Of a DNA stretch of 64,000 nucleotides, positions 55,272 through 62,856 are shown piece after piece. A model generated the notes under the pieces. The model was not told where the DNA came from. It was given only the letters and a program-made list of their open reading frames with translations, and did not search any database. The stretch's first letter is position 1. The number at the start of each line of letters is the position of its first letter. The DNA comes from GCA-020356105 sp041602815 (lineage in GTDB: Bacteria > Pseudomonadota > Alphaproteobacteria > UBA8366 > JADFVY01): assembly GCA_041602815.1 (NCBI GenBank), contig JBFIFO010000001.1, positions 28,397-92,396 on the forward strand, written 5' to 3'. Both the position numbers and the translations under genes were made by a program.

Positions 55272-55784
55272 ATGGGCCTTGCACAGTGGATCGTCATCGC
55301 CGTCGGCGTGGTGCGGCTGGCGGAACTCGCGCTGTCACGACGAAACCAGCAGCGCCTGATTGCGCGCGGCGGATTCGAGGTCGGCGCCGGGCACTATCCG
55401 GTCATTGTACTCCTGCATGCTTCATGGCTTGCGGCGCTGTTTTTCGCGGTTCCCGGGGCAGCGCCGCCAAACTGGATCCTGATTGGGCTGTTTGTCGGCC
55501 TGCAGTGTCTGCGTGCCTGGATCATCGCCAGCCTCGGGCCGTACTGGACGACCCGCATCATCACGGTTCCAGGCGAGCCGCTGTCGCGGCGCGGTCCCTA
55601 CCGCTGGCTGCGCCATCCGAACTATGCGGTGGTCGTTGCCGAGATCGCGATCCTGCCGCTCGCCTTCGGCGCATGGCACATTGCCCTCGTGTTTTCGGCG
55701 CTGAACGCGGCGCTGCTGGGCTGGCGCATCAACATCGAAAACCGGGTCCTTGACGCGCGTTCACCGCAGGGAAACAGTCATTGA
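55272..55784 (+). CDS. Isoprenylcysteine carboxyl methyltransferase-like membrane protein
   Basis: A 170-residue integral membrane protein of the ICMT/PEMT type, with about four hydrophobic helices and the family core YWTTRIITVPGEPLSRRGPY, LRHPNYAVVVAEI and a C-terminal RINIENRVL, which bind S-adenosylmethionine. In Streptomyces the homolog SrsB methylates alkylresorcinols made by SrsA. Its ATG follows the polyketide synthase stop directly (TAGATG), so it likely modifies that product. Confidence 0.85.
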   Translation: MGLAQWIVIAVGVVRLAELALSRRNQQRLIARGGFEVGAGHYPVIVLLHASWLAALFFAVPGAAPPNWILIGLFVGLQCLRAWIIASLGPYWTTRIITVPGEPLSRRGPYRWLRHPNYAVVVAEIAILPLAFGAWHIALVFSALNAALLGWRINIENRVLDARSPQGNSH

Positions 55785-55809
55785 CCCGGTCCGCCGCCCT
55801 CCTTATGTT
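55781..55809 (+). promoter_or_regulatory. Promoter of tRNA-Lys
   Basis: TTGACC (55781-55786, 5/6) and TATGTT (55804-55809, 4/6) separated by exactly 17 bases; initiation near 55816, about 32 bases before the tRNA. The -35 overlaps the methyltransferase stop codon. Confidence 0.55.
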
Positions 55810-55847
55810 CAGCCTCGCCCGCCGGCCCGCCGGCGGCCGAAGCCCGA

Positions 55848-55923
55848 GGGCGCGTAGCTCAGTTGGCAGAGCAGCTGACTTTTAATCAGCGGGTCGCAGG
55901 TTCGAATCCTGCCGCGCTCACCA
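55848..55923 (+). tRNA. tRNA-Lys (anticodon TTT)
   Basis: Seventy-six bases with encoded CCA. Acceptor GGGCGCG pairs with CGCGCTC (one G-T). D arm TAGCTCAGTTGGCAGAGCA, anticodon loop CTTTTAA (TTT), and T arm GGTTCGAATCC are canonical. Confidence 0.97.
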
Positions 55924-55956
55924 GTCCCATCTCCCGCGACGACCGGAAATCGACCC

Positions 55957-56748
55957 ATGACCCTCGACACCGCAGAGATCGGCGGCTGCCGCGTCGCCTT
56001 CCGCTTCGATGGACCGGCGGAGGCGCCGGTGGTCGTGCTGTCGAACAGCCTGTCATCCAACCTGGCCATGTGGGACGACCAGATCGCCGCCCTTACCCGG
56101 CACTACCGGGTGCTGCGCTACGACCAGCGTGGACACGGGCAAAGCGCCGTGATGCCGGGCCCCTACTCGTTCGATGTGCTGGCCGACGACGTGCACGGCC
56201 TCGTGCGCCACCTCGGCATCGAATCCGTGCATTTCGTGGGGCTGTCGATGGGCGGGATGACCGGGCAGGCGCTCGCTGTACGTCATCCCGAGATCGTCAA
56301 GACCCTCGTCCTGTGCGACACATCGGCCCACATGCCGCCGCCCGACATGTGGGACGAACGGATCGCCCTGGCTCGCGAGGGCGGCATGGCGGCGACCTCG
56401 GACGCGACCCTTGGCCGCTGGTTCACGGCACCCTTCCACGCAGCCCGGCCGGACGCCATCGAGCGGGTCCGGCAGATGATCGAGACCACCCCGGTCGAAG
56501 GCTTCGCCGGTTCCTGCATGGCGATCCGCGACATGAACCAGATCGCAGACTTGCCCGGGATTGCGGCGCCGACCTTCGTGATCGTGGGCGCGGAAGATCC
56601 CAGCACGCCGGTCTCGGCAGCCGAACTGATCCATCAGCGGATATCCGGATCCGAACTGGTGGTCATCGAGGACGCGGCCCACCTGTCGAATATCGAGAAA
56701 GCCGACGAGTTCAACACGCTCCTGCTGGATTTCCTGTCACGCCACTGA
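55957..56748 (+). CDS. pcaD: 3-oxoadipate enol-lactonase-like alpha/beta hydrolase
   Basis: A 263-residue alpha/beta hydrolase closest in pattern to 3-oxoadipate enol-lactonase (PcaD/CatD), which opens the enol-lactone in the protocatechuate and catechol branches of the beta-ketoadipate pathway. Nucleophile Ser97 lies in GLSMGG, an Asp near GAEDPSTPV and the His in EDAAHLSNIE complete the triad; RYDQRGHGQS is the family motif. No pca or cat partner is nearby, so a related ester or lactone may be the true substrate. It starts 33 bases after tRNA-Lys and ends 4 bases from the convergent enolase paralog. Confidence 0.78.
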   Translation: MTLDTAEIGGCRVAFRFDGPAEAPVVVLSNSLSSNLAMWDDQIAALTRHYRVLRYDQRGHGQSAVMPGPYSFDVLADDVHGLVRHLGIESVHFVGLSMGGMTGQALAVRHPEIVKTLVLCDTSAHMPPPDMWDERIALAREGGMAATSDATLGRWFTAPFHAARPDAIERVRQMIETTPVEGFAGSCMAIRDMNQIADLPGIAAPTFVIVGAEDPSTPVSAAELIHQRISGSELVVIEDAAHLSNIEKADEFNTLLLDFLSRH

Positions 56749-56752
56749 GCCG

Positions 56753-58054
56753 TCAGCCTGCGGCGCCGGTCCGGCCCCACGGGAAGACACCGTGCGGTGG
56801 CAGGATCCCACACCCGCCCAGCTGCTCGGCGATGCGGATACCCTCGTTCCACTTCGCCAGGCGTTCCGAGCGGGCGAACGAGCCGACCTTCAGCATGTGC
56901 GCCCCCCACCCGACAGCCAGATGCGTAATCGTCACGTCCTCGGATTCGCCGGAGCGGGCCGAGACGATGCTCGTCCAGCCGGCGCGATGTGCCGCCGCGA
57001 GCGCCGCCCGTGCTTCGCTGAGCGTGCCGGCCTGGTTCGGCTTGACGAGCAGCGCATTGCAGCGCTCGTCCGCCGCGGCACGTTCCACTCGCCCCGCATC
57101 GGTGACCAGAAGGTCATCGCCCACGACCGCGATCCGATCACCCACCGCGGCGGTAAACCGTTGAAACCCCTTGATATCATCCTCGGCGACCGGGTCTTCG
57201 ACCGCGACGATCGGATAGCGGTCGACCCACCCGAGCAGCAATTCGACCAGCGCATCGCTGTCGATCTCCCGGCCTTCGCGCCCCAGCCTGTATCGCCCCG
57301 CCCGGCCAAACTCCGACGCCGCAACATCAAGCGAAATAGCCATCTGTTCACCTGGCCTCAATCGGGCACGCTCGATCGCGGCGATCAGCAACTCGAGGCC
57401 CTCCTCGTTGCTCGCGAAGGCGGGCCAGTACCCGCCCTCGTCGGCAACGCCCAGCAGGGTTCCGCGCTCCGACATGAGCGCGCCGGCCGCCCGATACACT
57501 TCGGCCGTCCATTCCAGCGCCTCTACGTAATGCGCGGCACCCACGGCGACCACCATGTAATCCTGGATGTCCACGCGTCGGCCGGCGTGCGCACCGCCGC
57601 CGAATATCTGGATTTCCGGCATCGGGAGGCGCGCCGGATGATCTACTAGTAGACTCTCCCAGAGCGCAAGACCCGCCGCCGCAGCTGCGGCATGAGCCGC
57701 CGCCATGGAAACCGCGACCGTGGCGTTGGCGCCGAGGCGCCTCTTGTCCGCCGTGCCATCGAGCGCAGCCAGCGCCCCGTCGATCGTCTCCTGGTCGCCC
57801 GCATCCATGCCGCACAGGGCGGGCGAAATCTCCTCCATGATGCCGTCGATGGCACCCTGAACGTCGAGTCCCCCGAACGCCGCGCCGCCATCACGACGTT
57901 CACGCGCCTCGCCACGACCTGTCGAAGCGCCTACCGGAGCGATCGCCCTGCCGTGCGCGCCGCCGCTCAGCCGGACCTCAGCCTCGACCGTGGGCCACCC
58001 GCGCGAGTCCCAGACGCGGCGCCCGATGACGGACGCGATGGCGGTCGCGCTCAC
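56753..58054 (-). CDS. Enolase paralog with altered active site
   Basis: A 433-residue member of the enolase family. It keeps the GASTG loop (42-46), His156, Glu206 in VADEGGY, metal ligands Asp243, Glu286 and Asp313, Lys338 and Lys389. It departs from enolase at two active-site positions: Asp165 in IQDYMV replaces Glu, and Ala366 in SARSGES replaces the His of SHRSGE. The canonical gene at 5750-7024 is complete, so this one is probably free for another reaction. GTG 58054 overlaps the kinase stop (GTGA), giving translational coupling; upstream in-frame ATG 58303 lies inside the kinase gene. A phosphorylated sugar or acid is a likely substrate, by inference only. Confidence 0.85.
   Translation of the reverse strand: MSATAIASVIGRRVWDSRGWPTVEAEVRLSGGAHGRAIAPVGASTGRGEARERRDGGAAFGGLDVQGAIDGIMEEISPALCGMDAGDQETIDGALAALDGTADKRRLGANATVAVSMAAAHAAAAAAGLALWESLLVDHPARLPMPEIQIFGGGAHAGRRVDIQDYMVVAVGAAHYVEALEWTAEVYRAAGALMSERGTLLGVADEGGYWPAFASNEEGLELLIAAIERARLRPGEQMAISLDVAASEFGRAGRYRLGREGREIDSDALVELLLGWVDRYPIVAVEDPVAEDDIKGFQRFTAAVGDRIAVVGDDLLVTDAGRVERAAADERCNALLVKPNQAGTLSEARAALAAAHRAGWTSIVSARSGESEDVTITHLAVGWGAHMLKVGSFARSERLAKWNEGIRIAEQLGGCGILPPHGVFPWGRTGAAG
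57641..57653. promoter_or_regulatory. Copy of the 32408 palindrome core inside the enolase-paralog gene
   Basis: ATCTACTAGTAGA shares 13 bases with the 16-bp palindrome at 32408-32423; its inner 12 bases are perfectly palindromic. On the minus strand it encodes SLLV with rare CTA/GTA codons, an unusual AT-rich patch in a GC-rich gene. Confidence 0.4.
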
Positions 58055-59052
58055 AGCCCCAACTCGGTGCGCCACGCGTCGCCGACCTCGCGCAGTCGCG
58101 CCGGCGGCGTGTCGAGGAGCGCCCGGGCGACGCGGCGGATCCGGTCCTTTTGTTCTTCCGCGGTAACGTATTCGACCGGCGACCTCCCGTCGGCCCGGCC
58201 GAGGAACAGGCCCGGCAGCAGGGTTGCCGCCCGCGCCTCGGCGCGGTCGCGGGGCTCCCAGTCCACACCCGCCAGCCAAGCATCGGCCAGCGCTTCGAAA
58301 CACGCCAAATACGCTGCGGAAGGCTCAGGATTCCATAAACATTTCAACAGCATGTGCTTCAGGCAGAAGGCGATGTCAAACACCGGATCGCCGTACCACG
58401 CGCACTCCGCGTCAATGAAAACCGGCCCGGCCCGGCCAAGCATGATGTTCTTCGGGCTGACATCGCCGTGGACCAGAGCCACCCTGGTCTCGGCGGTGAG
58501 CCGGGACAGCTCGAACAGCTTGTCCCGCAGGTCCGGGTGGCGCGCTGCCGTCGCCTCGAGATACGGTTCGAGGCGGATCGCATGAAAAATCCGGTCCGTG
58601 GCAAACTGATCTGCAACCGCCCGGTTGCGGGCGGTCGCCGCATGAATCCGGGCGATCCGACGGCCGACTTCGGCTGCCACCTGCGGGTCGGCCCGACCAT
58701 CCCGCAATTCCGCCTTCCATTGGCGATAGTGTGAGGGGTCGAGGTATTCCATTGCGAACAAGCCGGCTTGCGGGTCGTGGCCGACGACCTTCGGTACCGC
58801 ATTCGGCTCGACGGTCGCCGCTGTCCGGAGCCAGCCGACTTCGAATGCGTTGCGCTCCACGGGAGCGAACCAGTCCGTCTCGACCCGCAGTTTCGGCAGC
58901 GCACGCTTGATGCAGATGGTGCCGGAGGCGATTTCTACCCGCCATGTATCCGACGAAACGCCGCCGCCCAGCTTCTCGAATCGAAGCGGACCGTCACCTG
59001 TCGCCAGTCCCAGTCGGGCCAGCGCCGCCTCCAGGAACGCGCTATCGTCCAT
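58051..59052 (-). CDS. APH-family small-molecule kinase
   Basis: A 333-residue kinase of the aminoglycoside-phosphotransferase/choline-kinase fold. ATP-binding Lys49 lies in GTICIKRAL, the Brenner motif is HGDVSPKN (His195, Asp197, Asn202), and the metal-binding Asp214 is in VFIDAEC, so it looks active. The substrate is unknown; homologs phosphorylate choline, methylthioribose, fructosamines or antibiotics. It begins 14 bases after coaD and overlaps the enolase paralog by 4 bases, which suggests that its phosphorylated product goes to that protein. Confidence 0.88.
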   Translation of the reverse strand: MDDSAFLEAALARLGLATGDGPLRFEKLGGGVSSDTWRVEIASGTICIKRALPKLRVETDWFAPVERNAFEVGWLRTAATVEPNAVPKVVGHDPQAGLFAMEYLDPSHYRQWKAELRDGRADPQVAAEVGRRIARIHAATARNRAVADQFATDRIFHAIRLEPYLEATAARHPDLRDKLFELSRLTAETRVALVHGDVSPKNIMLGRAGPVFIDAECAWYGDPVFDIAFCLKHMLLKCLWNPEPSAAYLACFEALADAWLAGVDWEPRDRAEARAATLLPGLFLGRADGRSPVEYVTAEEQKDRIRRVARALLDTPPARLREVGDAWRTELGL

Positions 59053-59066
59053 TTCGCCAGCGGCTG

Positions 59067-59579
59067 TCAGCCCCGCCCCAGCTTGCGCTTCAGGTGGTCG
59101 TGCACGCGTGGCGGAAGGAACTGCTCGACATCGCCGCCCAGCAGCGCAATCTCCTTCACGAAGCGCGACGATATGAATTGGTTGCGGTCGAGCGCCATCA
59201 GGAACACCGTTTCCACGTCGCTGTTCAGTCTGCGGTTCATCGCCGCCATCTGGAATTCGTACTCGAAGTCGGAGACGGCTCTGAGGCCGCGCACGATCAC
59301 GCCGGCCCCGACGTCGCCGACGAAATGCATCAAGAGGTTATCGAACGCCCGGACCTCGATGGTGGCGCGCGCTGCCTCGGGCAGTGCCTCGATTCCGGCA
59401 TTCACGAGTTCCACGCGCTCATCGACGTCGAACATCGGCTCCTTTCCGGCATTGGTGGCGACCGCGACGATCAGCCGGTCGACCAGATGCAGCGCCGAGC
59501 GGGCGATGATGTCGAGATGACCGACTGTAATCGGATCGAACGTTCCGGGATAGACCCCGACTCTCGCATGACTCGCCAT
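59067..59579 (-). CDS. coaD: Phosphopantetheine adenylyltransferase
   Basis: Penultimate enzyme of coenzyme A biosynthesis (4'-phosphopantetheine to dephospho-CoA). The 170-residue protein has the nucleotidyltransferase TFDPITVGHLDI (T/HIGH) motif and the ISSRFVKEIA motif near residue 130. ATG 59579 yields the canonical MASHARVGVYPGTFDP start; the frame is open further upstream over the gyrA end. It lies 28 bases after gyrA, a pairing conserved in alphaproteobacteria. Confidence 0.96.
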   Translation of the reverse strand: MASHARVGVYPGTFDPITVGHLDIIARSALHLVDRLIVAVATNAGKEPMFDVDERVELVNAGIEALPEAARATIEVRAFDNLLMHFVGDVGAGVIVRGLRAVSDFEYEFQMAAMNRRLNSDVETVFLMALDRNQFISSRFVKEIALLGGDVEQFLPPRVHDHLKRKLGRG

Positions 59580-59607
59580 GATAACCCTATCCAGTCGTGA
59601 TGCCCGC

Positions 59608-62313
59608 TTATTCGCCTTCGGCCGCGGCTGGTTCGTTGTCGTCGTCCTCGTCATCGGGCAGATGCGCGACCGAGACCACGCGCTCGTCCTCCTCGACCCG
59701 GAACAGCGTTACGCCTTGCGTCTTCCGGCCGGCGATCCGGATGTCGTCCACCGGGCATCGAATCAGTTGCCCCTTGTCGGTTACCAGCATGATCTGGTCG
59801 GCCGGCTCGACCGGGAAGGCCGCGACGACAAGCCCGTTTCGCTCCGCCACCTCGATATTGGCGATGCCTTTGCCGCCACGCCCGGTTATCCGGTACTCAT
59901 AGGCCGAGCTGCGCTTGCCGTACCCCTTTTCGGTCACGGTCAGGATGAACTGCTCGTTCTCGGCAAGCTCGGCAAATTTCGCAGGCGGCAATTCGGCCGG
60001 TGCGGGCTCTGCCTCGCCCTCCTCATCGCCGGCGCGTCGCAGGGCGGCCGCGGCACGCAGGTAATCGTCGCGCACTTCCATGTCGATCTCGGCGTGGCGC
60101 AGCACGGTCATCGAAATGACCTCGTCATCGCTGTCGAGCTTAATTCCGCGCACACCGGTGGACGTGCGGCCGCTGAATACGCGCACACCCGTCACGGGAA
60201 AGCGGATGCACATGCCGCCGCGGCTGGACAGCAGCACGTCGTCGTCTTCGGTACAAGTGTTGACACCGACGAGCCGGTCGGCGTCGCCCAGTTTCATCGC
60301 AATCTTGCCGTTGGCCTTGATGTTGACGAAGTCGGACAGGCGATTGCGACGGACATTGCCGCCGGTCGTGGCGAACATGACGTTGAGCTCGCCCCAGCTC
60401 TCCTCGTCCTCCGGCAGCGGCATGACCGTGGTGATCGTCTCCCCGGATTCCAGCGGCAGCAGGTTGACCATGGCCTTGCCGCGCGCCTGCGGGCTGCCCT
60501 CCGGCAGGCGATAGACCTTCATTTGGTAGACCATGCCGCGCGACGAGAAGAACAGGACCGGCGCATGCGTTGAGGCCACGAAGACCTGGCTGACGAAGTC
60601 CTCCTCGCGGGTGCTCATGCCGGCGCGGCCCTTGCCGCCGCGGCGCTGCGCCCGGTAGGTCGAGAGCGGTACGCGCTTGATGTAGCCGCCATGGGTGACG
60701 GTGATCACCATGTCCTCGCGCTGGATCAGGTCCTCGATGTCGTGCTCGAACTCGGCCTCTTCGATGGTCGTGCGCCGATCGTCGCCAAACCGCTCACGCA
60801 CGTCGCGCAATTCCCCGCACATCACGTCGAGCAGACGTGTCCGTGACTGCAGGATTTCGATGAAATCCTTGATTTTCGAAGCCAAATCCTCGGTTTCCCC
60901 TGTCAGGCGGTCGCGCTCCAGCCCGGTCAGTCGCTGCAGCCTGAGGTCCAGGATTGCCCGCGCCTGCACTTCAGACAGGCGGTACATGCCGTCGATCACC
61001 TCATGTCCGGGGTCATCGATCAACTGGATGAAGGGCTCGACGTCACCGGCTGGCCAGTCGCGGCCCGTGAGGGCCTCGCGCGCCGCGGCCGGGTCCGGCG
61101 CGCTCCGTATCAATTCGATGATCGGGTCGATATTGTTGATCGCAACCAGGAGGCCGGCCAGAACGTGGGCGCGCTCCCGCGCACGCCGCAGTTCGAAAGC
61201 CGTGCGGCGGGTGATCACCTGCTCCCGGAATCCGATGAAGGCGGCGATCACGTCTTTGAGGGACATCTGCTGCGGCTGGCCGAGATTCAGCGCCAGGGCA
61301 TTGACCCCGAAGCTGGTCTGCAGCGGTGTGTGGCGAAACAGCTGCGCCAGTACGACTTCCACCATGGCGTCGCGACGCAGTTCGATGACCACCCGGACCC
61401 CGTCCCTGTCCGATTCGTCCCGCAGATCCGAGATTCCCTCTACCAGCTTCTCGCGCGTCACCTCGGCGATCCGCTGGAGAAGCCGGGCCTTGTTGACCTG
61501 ATAGGGGATCTCGGTCGCGACGATGGACTGGCGGTCCTTGCCGATGTCCTCGATGTGGGTGCGTGCACGCATCACGATCGATCCGCGCCCGGTATGGTAG
61601 GCGGCGCGGACTCCGGACCGGCCCAGAATGATGGCACCGGTCGGAAAATCCGGTGCCGTGACGTGTTCCATGAGCCCGTCGATGCTGATGGCCGGGTCCT
61701 CGATATATGCAAGGCACGCGTCGATGACTTCGCGAAGGTTGTGCGGCGGGATGTTGGTCGCCATACCGACGGCGATACCGCCTGCACCGTTGACCAGCAG
61801 GTTCGGGAAGGTCGCCGGGACGACCGTCGGCTCGCGCTCTGTGTTGTCGTAGTTCGGCTGGAAATCGACGGTTTCCTTGTCGATATCCGCCAGCATCGAT
61901 TCCGCAGCCTTGGTCAGCCGGGCCTCGGTATAGCGGTACGCGGCCGGCGGATCGCCGTCCATCGAGCCGAAATTGCCCTGACCGTCGACCAGTTCGAGGC
62001 GCATCGAGAAGTCCTGCGCCATGCGCACCATTGCATCATAGATCGATTGGTCGCCATGCGGGTGATAGGAGCCGATCACGTCACCGACGATGCGCGCCGA
62101 TTTTTTGTAAGGTTTGTCAGAGGTATAGCCGCCCTCCTTCATGGCGAAGAGGATGCGGCGGTGTACCGGCTTCAGGCCGTCGCGCACGTCGGGCAACGCA
62201 CGGCTGACGATCACGCTCATCGCATAGTCGAGGTACGAGCGCTTCATCTCCTCTTCGATCGTTACCTGGGGTACGCTCGAGAGGTCCTTTGGCGTGGTGT
62301 CGTTGGTGCTCAA
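59608..62313 (-). CDS. gyrA: DNA gyrase subunit A
   Basis: Breakage-reunion subunit of type II topoisomerase. In 901 residues: N-terminal winged-helix/tower domain with catalytic Tyr128 in AAYRYTE, and a C-terminal beta-pinwheel with the GyrA box QRRGGKG. The quinolone-determining region reads HPHGDQSIYDAMV, i.e. Gln89 and Ser90 where E. coli has Ser83 and Ala84, with Asp93 retained. An acidic insertion (around EEGEAEPAPAELPPAK) before the last repeats is usual in the class. ATG 62313, with a candidate promoter at 62347-62375. Confidence 0.97.
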   Translation of the reverse strand: MSTNDTTPKDLSSVPQVTIEEEMKRSYLDYAMSVIVSRALPDVRDGLKPVHRRILFAMKEGGYTSDKPYKKSARIVGDVIGSYHPHGDQSIYDAMVRMAQDFSMRLELVDGQGNFGSMDGDPPAAYRYTEARLTKAAESMLADIDKETVDFQPNYDNTEREPTVVPATFPNLLVNGAGGIAVGMATNIPPHNLREVIDACLAYIEDPAISIDGLMEHVTAPDFPTGAIILGRSGVRAAYHTGRGSIVMRARTHIEDIGKDRQSIVATEIPYQVNKARLLQRIAEVTREKLVEGISDLRDESDRDGVRVVIELRRDAMVEVVLAQLFRHTPLQTSFGVNALALNLGQPQQMSLKDVIAAFIGFREQVITRRTAFELRRARERAHVLAGLLVAINNIDPIIELIRSAPDPAAAREALTGRDWPAGDVEPFIQLIDDPGHEVIDGMYRLSEVQARAILDLRLQRLTGLERDRLTGETEDLASKIKDFIEILQSRTRLLDVMCGELRDVRERFGDDRRTTIEEAEFEHDIEDLIQREDMVITVTHGGYIKRVPLSTYRAQRRGGKGRAGMSTREEDFVSQVFVASTHAPVLFFSSRGMVYQMKVYRLPEGSPQARGKAMVNLLPLESGETITTVMPLPEDEESWGELNVMFATTGGNVRRNRLSDFVNIKANGKIAMKLGDADRLVGVNTCTEDDDVLLSSRGGMCIRFPVTGVRVFSGRTSTGVRGIKLDSDDEVISMTVLRHAEIDMEVRDDYLRAAAALRRAGDEEGEAEPAPAELPPAKFAELAENEQFILTVTEKGYGKRSSAYEYRITGRGGKGIANIEVAERNGLVVAAFPVEPADQIMLVTDKGQLIRCPVDDIRIAGRKTQGVTLFRVEEDERVVSVAHLPDDEDDDNEPAAAEGE

Positions 62314-62346
62314 TGTCGGCGGAGTCGTTTCATCAGGGGGCGCCGA

Positions 62347-62375
62347 AATCTAGCCCGTTTCGCACCTTTGAACAA
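62347..62375 (-). promoter_or_regulatory. Candidate gyrA promoter
   Basis: On the minus strand TTGTTC (62375-62370, 3/6) and TAGATT (62352-62347, 4/6) with an exact 17-base spacer, placing transcription start about 27 bases before the gyrA ATG. Confidence 0.4.
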
Positions 62376-62416
62376 CAAAATAAGCCATTTCTTAACGAGT
62401 CTTGCTGCGGTCGGTC

Positions 62417-62566
62417 CCGTGCATCGACCGCCGGGAAATCCCGCCGGAACGGGACATCCCCGGCGACGGTTTCATCGAGCTTGCGCGCCGCCCGGTGTCC
62501 GGCGTACACGGCCGCTGCGATGGTCGTCGGCGCGAGACTGTCGCCAATCGCGGAAACCGACGTGAT
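62417..62566 (-). pseudogene. Remnant of an NADH:flavin oxidoreductase (OYE-type) gene, C-terminal end
   Basis: About 50 codons read on the minus strand as ITSVSAIGDSLAPTTIAAAV, YAGHRAARKLDE and VPFRRDFPAVDA, which match the end of OYE-like multidomain flavin oxidoreductases such as trimethylamine- or dimethylglycine-type dehydrogenases (from memory: GD-x-x-AP-x-x-IA-x-AVY-x-GHR). Homology stops upstream: the frame there gives no recognisable sequence and the other frames carry stops, and no start is present. It appears to be a decayed gene tail between the aminotransferase and gyrA. Confidence 0.55.
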
Positions 62567-62856
62567 TCCGGGCCGCCTCCGCCTTGGTGCCGCGCATCGT
62601 TTGTCACGGGTCACTTGGGCCCGTCGCGATATTCGAAGGCAGTCACGCGTCCGCGTGCATTGTTGGCAAGTGGGCAACACCAAATCGCTCGAAAATAACG
62701 CAAAAAGCGGTTGCAACGGTTGATTCGCACAGGCACCCTGTACTGGGGCAGGGCGTGCTGGCGCGCATCCGCTGTCCGGATCTTCAGCTCCAACACGGCG
62801 CACCATTCCCGAGCACTTTAATGGCGGTGCGGCCACCTCCGAACGGCAGCAGATTC
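62567..62856. other. Non-coding stretch upstream of the aminotransferase
   Basis: Together with the remnant this makes a 543-base gap between gyrA and the aminotransferase. I find no intact gene on either strand: the frames that are open have no homology and low-complexity composition. It may hold more of the decayed oxidoreductase gene beyond recognition, and the promoter of the downstream gene; an in-frame ATG at 62821 precedes the preferred start by 12 codons. Confidence 0.5.

Noticed and set aside
62333..62836. The whole 167-codon minus frame as an intact gene
   Set aside because: Only the last ~50 codons before about 62417 resemble a protein family; the first 90 codons look like non-coding sequence, so I annotate a remnant rather than a gene.
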